Positions 61,304 through 64,000 of a DNA stretch of 64,000 bases are shown piece after piece; position 1 is the first letter of the stretch; the number at the start of each line of letters is the position of its first letter. Under the pieces are notes generated by a model. It did no database searches and was not told the origin of the DNA. It saw only the letters and a list, made by a program, of their open reading frames with translations. The translations under genes and the position numbers were made by a program. The DNA comes from Bacteroidales bacterium (lineage in GTDB: Bacteria; Bacteroidota; Bacteroidia; Bacteroidales; P3). The stretch covers positions 62,001 through 126,000 of the forward strand of contig WRCN01000002.1 in assembly GCA_009783885.1 (NCBI GenBank), given 5' to 3'.

Positions 61304-62575
61304 TTAAGTTTTGCGTTTTTCCTTTTTCGCAGCAGGGAAAAGAATATTGTTTAGAATTAAGCGATACCCGGGCGAATTGGGATATAAATTCAAATCCGTT
61401 GGAGGGTCGCCGACGAAATGCTGATAATCCTCAGGATCGTGTCCGCCGTAGAATGTCCATGTGCCTTTTCCGTATGTGCCGTGAATGTAGCGGGCTTCGT
61501 TCAACGCTTTATTTTCGCCCAAAATAATCACATGGGGTTTGAGGTAATTTTTGTTGAATGCCGTGGTTTGTCCCATAAATCCGTGAATGATTTGCACGTG
61601 ATTTTGCGTGAGCATCGTTGGAACCCAATCCCATTTCGCAGAAAATTCGAACAGTGTGAAAAAATCGTTGTTTCGAGTGAGATTTCGCGGACGCGTATCG
61701 GTTACATCAATACTCGAAATTTCGTATTGCGAAGGATTTTTCACAAGCGTAAAATTGCGAAATGCAAAGGTTTTCGAAAAATCCAATTTTTCTTGTGCAT
61801 TTGGATCCATAGGATCACCATCAAACGGTTCTGCACAAATATCCACACCTTCGGCAGCCAAAGCTACATCAAAACTATCCGGAGCGGAACACATTGCAAA
61901 CATAAAACCACCGCCTTGAACAAAATCACGAATTTTGTGAACAACCGCTAATTTCAGCTGTGAAACTTTGCTAAATCCGTGTCTTTTTGCGGTTTCATTT
62001 TGCAGACGAACATCTTCTTGATACCAAGGCGCATTGCGATAATTTGCCCAAAATTTGCCGAATTGTCCGGTGAAATCCTCGTGGTGCAAATGCAGCCAAT
62101 CGTACATCGGAAGCACGCCTGCCAAAACTTCATCATCGTAAACCACATCGTACGGAATTTCGGCATAACTCAATACTAAAGTTACAGCATCATTCCAAGG
62201 TAGTTTGTTTTTCGGTGAATATACTGCTATTTTCGGTGCTTTGTGAAGTTTCACAACATCCATATTGACATCCGGTTCGCTAATTTCTCGCAAGATTTGT
62301 GCTGCTTGAACATCGGCAATCACTTGAAACGAAACCCCTCGAAGCTGGCATTCCCGTTCAATTCTCGGCGAATGTTGCATCATGAAACTTCCACCTCGAT
62401 AATTCAACAACCAATCCACTTCTACATCTTGCGAAAGCACCCAATACGCAATTCCATATGCTTTCAGATGATTTCGCTGCGTTTCATCCATCGGAATTAA
62501 AATCATTGCAGCTTGCAAACGGCAAGCCATCAGCAGAAATGCAAATAAAATGTATGTGATTTTTTTAGCCATCAT
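61304..62575 (-). CDS. exported protein of unknown function (often mislabelled asparagine synthetase B)
   Basis: A 423-residue exported protein, signal segment 1-23 (ending RLQAA). The sequence MILIPMDETQRNHLKAYGIA and WLLNYRGGSFMMQHSP marks a Bacteroidota family of that name in annotations, although no synthetase motif is visible. FVQGGGFMFAMCSAPDSFD (Cys near 235) and YGKGTWTFYGGHDPEDYQ recall class I glutamine-amidotransferase/ThuA-like folds. Role unknown. Start follows the -7 box by 4-7 bases, so the mRNA is leaderless or nearly so. Confidence 0.65.
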   Translation of the reverse strand: MMAKKITYILFAFLLMACRLQAAMILIPMDETQRNHLKAYGIAYWVLSQDVEVDWLLNYRGGSFMMQHSPRIERECQLRGVSFQVIADVQAAQILREISEPDVNMDVVKLHKAPKIAVYSPKNKLPWNDAVTLVLSYAEIPYDVVYDDEVLAGVLPMYDWLHLHHEDFTGQFGKFWANYRNAPWYQEDVRLQNETAKRHGFSKVSQLKLAVVHKIRDFVQGGGFMFAMCSAPDSFDVALAAEGVDICAEPFDGDPMDPNAQEKLDFSKTFAFRNFTLVKNPSQYEISSIDVTDTRPRNLTRNNDFFTLFEFSAKWDWVPTMLTQNHVQIIHGFMGQTTAFNKNYLKPHVIILGENKALNEARYIHGTYGKGTWTFYGGHDPEDYQHFVGDPPTDLNLYPNSPGYRLILNNILFPAAKKEKRKT

Positions 62576-62579
62576 CTTA

Positions 62580-62587
62580 CAAAGATA
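62580..62587 (-). promoter_or_regulatory. -7 box, leaderless arrangement
   Basis: Minus-strand TATCTTTG followed by TAAG and then ATGATG. Like gldFG (TATCTTTG-TAAC-ATG). The rest of the gap up to 62750 is AT-rich and noncoding, with TTAATAACTCTGTTC and AAAACTTCCACAAA near 62646-62673. Confidence 0.6.
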
Positions 62588-62750
62588 CGAAAAAAAAATG
62601 AGAATTGAAAATTAAGAATGGATTTTTGCGATTTTTTTGTGCTTGTTAATAACTCTGTTCAAAACTTCCACAAAAAAAATATACGAAAACAGTTTTTGAG
62701 CGTTATAATAGGTGTAAGAAATTTTATTAATTATTAAACCCTAAAATGCT

Positions 62751-63182
62751 ATGAAAAACTTAATCAACAACTCTATGAATTTAGACACAAAAGAGGCGAA
62801 AAAACAACGTAAACAATTTATCAAGGATTTTTATCGCCTATGGGAAATTATAAATCCATCAAAAAAAGTATTCAATAAATCGTTGAATGATTTTATCAAT
62901 GTTAGACATATCTCTGTTCACGAAACGTCAGGACACGCATCAAGTCGATATATTTCGACATTGGCAATTATGTTTCTTTCTGAAATTTTAGAAAATGCTG
63001 TGCAAAAAGGTGTACCTAAAAAACCTAACCTTGTAAAGAAAAATCAAAAAGAATTTGAAAAAATCATTATAATGGAATACTGCAAAAAAGAATTTGGAAC
63101 AATAAAGCTTATTGTTGGTATAAAAAAAGGAAAAAAGGAAAAAATACAATACTGCGTAACCGCAATAAAAAACGACCAATAA
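62751..63182 (+). CDS. hypothetical protein
   Basis: A 143-residue, basic, mostly helical protein. I do not recognise it. It has a Lys-rich start (MNLDTKEAKKQRKQFIKDFY), a middle segment NVRHISVHETSGHASSRYIS with several His and Ser, and a Lys-rich C terminus. A second start, MNLDTK eight codons on, is possible. No neighbour is on the same strand, and it lies in an AT-rich region, so it may be acquired. Confidence 0.5.
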   Translation: MKNLINNSMNLDTKEAKKQRKQFIKDFYRLWEIINPSKKVFNKSLNDFINVRHISVHETSGHASSRYISTLAIMFLSEILENAVQKGVPKKPNLVKKNQKEFEKIIIMEYCKKEFGTIKLIVGIKKGKKEKIQYCVTAIKNDQ

Positions 63183-63292
63183 AATTCGAGCTATTTCAAT
63201 CCCTCTTAAAATTATTGGTCGTAAATCTGTACTGCAAAGTTACAACATTTTTTTGAAAAAACCAAATTATTTTTTTGTTTCTTTACAAAAAA

Positions 63293-64000
63293 TTAAAACC
63301 TGTCGTGCTGCCGCCCCACGCGAATAAGCGTTCCACACTTTCCGAATGTTTTGATACCGGATGCACCAATGTAAGTTCCTGCCGAGCGCAAACCACCCAA
63401 CAAATCATCAATCACATCCCGAACTGCACCTTTGTAGAGGATTTCCTCTTTTCGTCCTTCGCTGGTACGATAAGTTTTCATGCCCGACATAAACTTTTCT
63501 TGCGCATAGTCCGACGACATTCCGAAGAATAATTTGTATTGTTTTTCTTCGATGATTTGCTGATTATTTTCGTCCAATTCGTTGGTTAGAAAACGACGTG
63601 TGATGAGTTCGCCTTCCTGCTCGTCTGTTCCTGCGAACATGCCGCCAATCATGATCATATCCGCATTTGCGATGAATGCTTTGGCTGCATCTCCGGGCGA
63701 ACGAACGCCGCCATCCAAAATAATTCCACCATTCAATCCGTGCGCGGCATCGGCACATTCCAACGAAGCCGAAATCTGCGGATAACCTACGCCTGCTTTC
63801 AATCGCGTGGTACATTGACTTCCCGGACCAATTCCGATTTTTACATAATCTGCACCGGCGATAATCAATTCCTGCACCATTTCAGGCGTTGCAACGTTTC
63901 CGGCAATCATCACGATATTCGGATTTTCTTCGCGAATTTTGCGAATAAACGAGGCAAATCGCTGTGTATAGCCATTTGCAATATCTATACACAAAAACAA
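63293..64000 (-). CDS. guaC: GMP reductase, N-terminal part beyond the window
   Basis: GuaC converts GMP to IMP with NADPH. The visible 235 residues cover the TIM-barrel C-terminal half: catalytic loop GPGSQCTTRLKAGVGYPQIS (Cys within), LDGGVRSPGDAAKAF, MIGGMFAGTDEQEGE, FGMSSDYAQEKF and LGGLRSAGTYIGAS. These favour GMP reductase over IMP dehydrogenase, which has a different flap (RY/ARYFSEG). The frame runs past base 64000, so the start is missing. Confidence 0.85.
   Translation of the reverse strand: MFLCIDIANGYTQRFASFIRKIREENPNIVMIAGNVATPEMVQELIIAGADYVKIGIGPGSQCTTRLKAGVGYPQISASLECADAAHGLNGGIILDGGVRSPGDAAKAFIANADMIMIGGMFAGTDEQEGELITRRFLTNELDENNQQIIEEKQYKLFFGMSSDYAQEKFMSGMKTYRTSEGRKEEILYKGAVRDVIDDLLGGLRSAGTYIGASGIKTFGKCGTLIRVGRQHDRF

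Noticed and set aside
63190-63230. TTTCAATCCCTCTTAAAATT, which looks like a CRISPR repeat
   Set aside because: Only one copy is present and there are no spacers or cas genes.

Overview
The window looks like a chromosomal segment of a low-GC member of the Bacteroidota, most likely Bacteroidales-like. Promoters have the Bacteroidota -7 box (TAnnTTTG, usually TATCTTTG) and mostly lack a clear Shine-Dalgarno. Gene content agrees: gliding/T9SS-type genes (gldFG fusion, gldA-like, porQ), Rho with a long disordered insert, DUF1015, DUF3822, DUF4293, DUF4421 and DUF349 proteins, and an Rnf complex in the order B-C-D-G-E-A. All identifications come from reading the sequence; no database search was run.

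Layout. 0-8 kb: two GNAT acetyltransferases (the first cut by the window edge), DUF1015, a sugar-kinase-like/RapZ-C fusion, a pseudopilin-like membrane protein, DUF3822-rsmD, then a reverse-strand group (EamA transporter, phosphoesterase, DUF4293). 8-18 kb: rho, gldFG and a SAM-hydrolase-type gene on the minus strand, a two-component system and a GH3/beta-lactamase fusion. 18-26 kb: threonine dehydrogenase, a minus-strand operon joining heptose/LPS genes (GT2, gmhA, gmhB) to porQ, panB, gap, rpsU. 26-36 kb: GH3-auxin-type ligase, LysE exporter, trxB, and the rnf operon, interrupted by a DUF3795 gene. 36-39 kb: accessory block (lectin-like/deoxyribosyltransferase-like protein, toxin-antitoxin pair, MmcQ, DUF1287). 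39-47 kb: zapB-like/zapA, a probable 6S RNA, rny, a GIY-YIG nuclease gene enclosed by hairpin repeats, dnaA, rsmI-like, xerD. 47-64 kb: gldA-like, arginine deiminase, DUF349-trmD, rlmN, a TonB-like protein, an alpha-oxoamine synthase divergent from mnmA, aquaporin, a beta-propeller pair, folA, a secreted protein of unknown role, guaC (partial).

The strongest unexplained signal is a system of dispersed palindromic elements. (1) Three composite elements of 180-220 bp have conserved outer arms around a central perfect hairpin whose sequence differs in each copy. (2) A GIY-YIG nuclease gene is flanked by inverted copies of related hairpins. (3) A class of about 28-nt palindromes has fixed ends (GTAGGGG/CCCCTAC) and variable self-complementary interiors. 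Some copies are read in frame inside proteins, several fill junctions of the rnf operon, and two supply the apparent -33 box of the next gene. Next to two of them are unusual promoters with TTAA repeated every 10 bp. Together these suggest a REP-like family possibly mobilised by the GIY-YIG nuclease; this is inference.

Other notable points are an identical 30-bp symmetric bidirectional promoter used at two unrelated divergent gene pairs, and two apparently leaderless genes.
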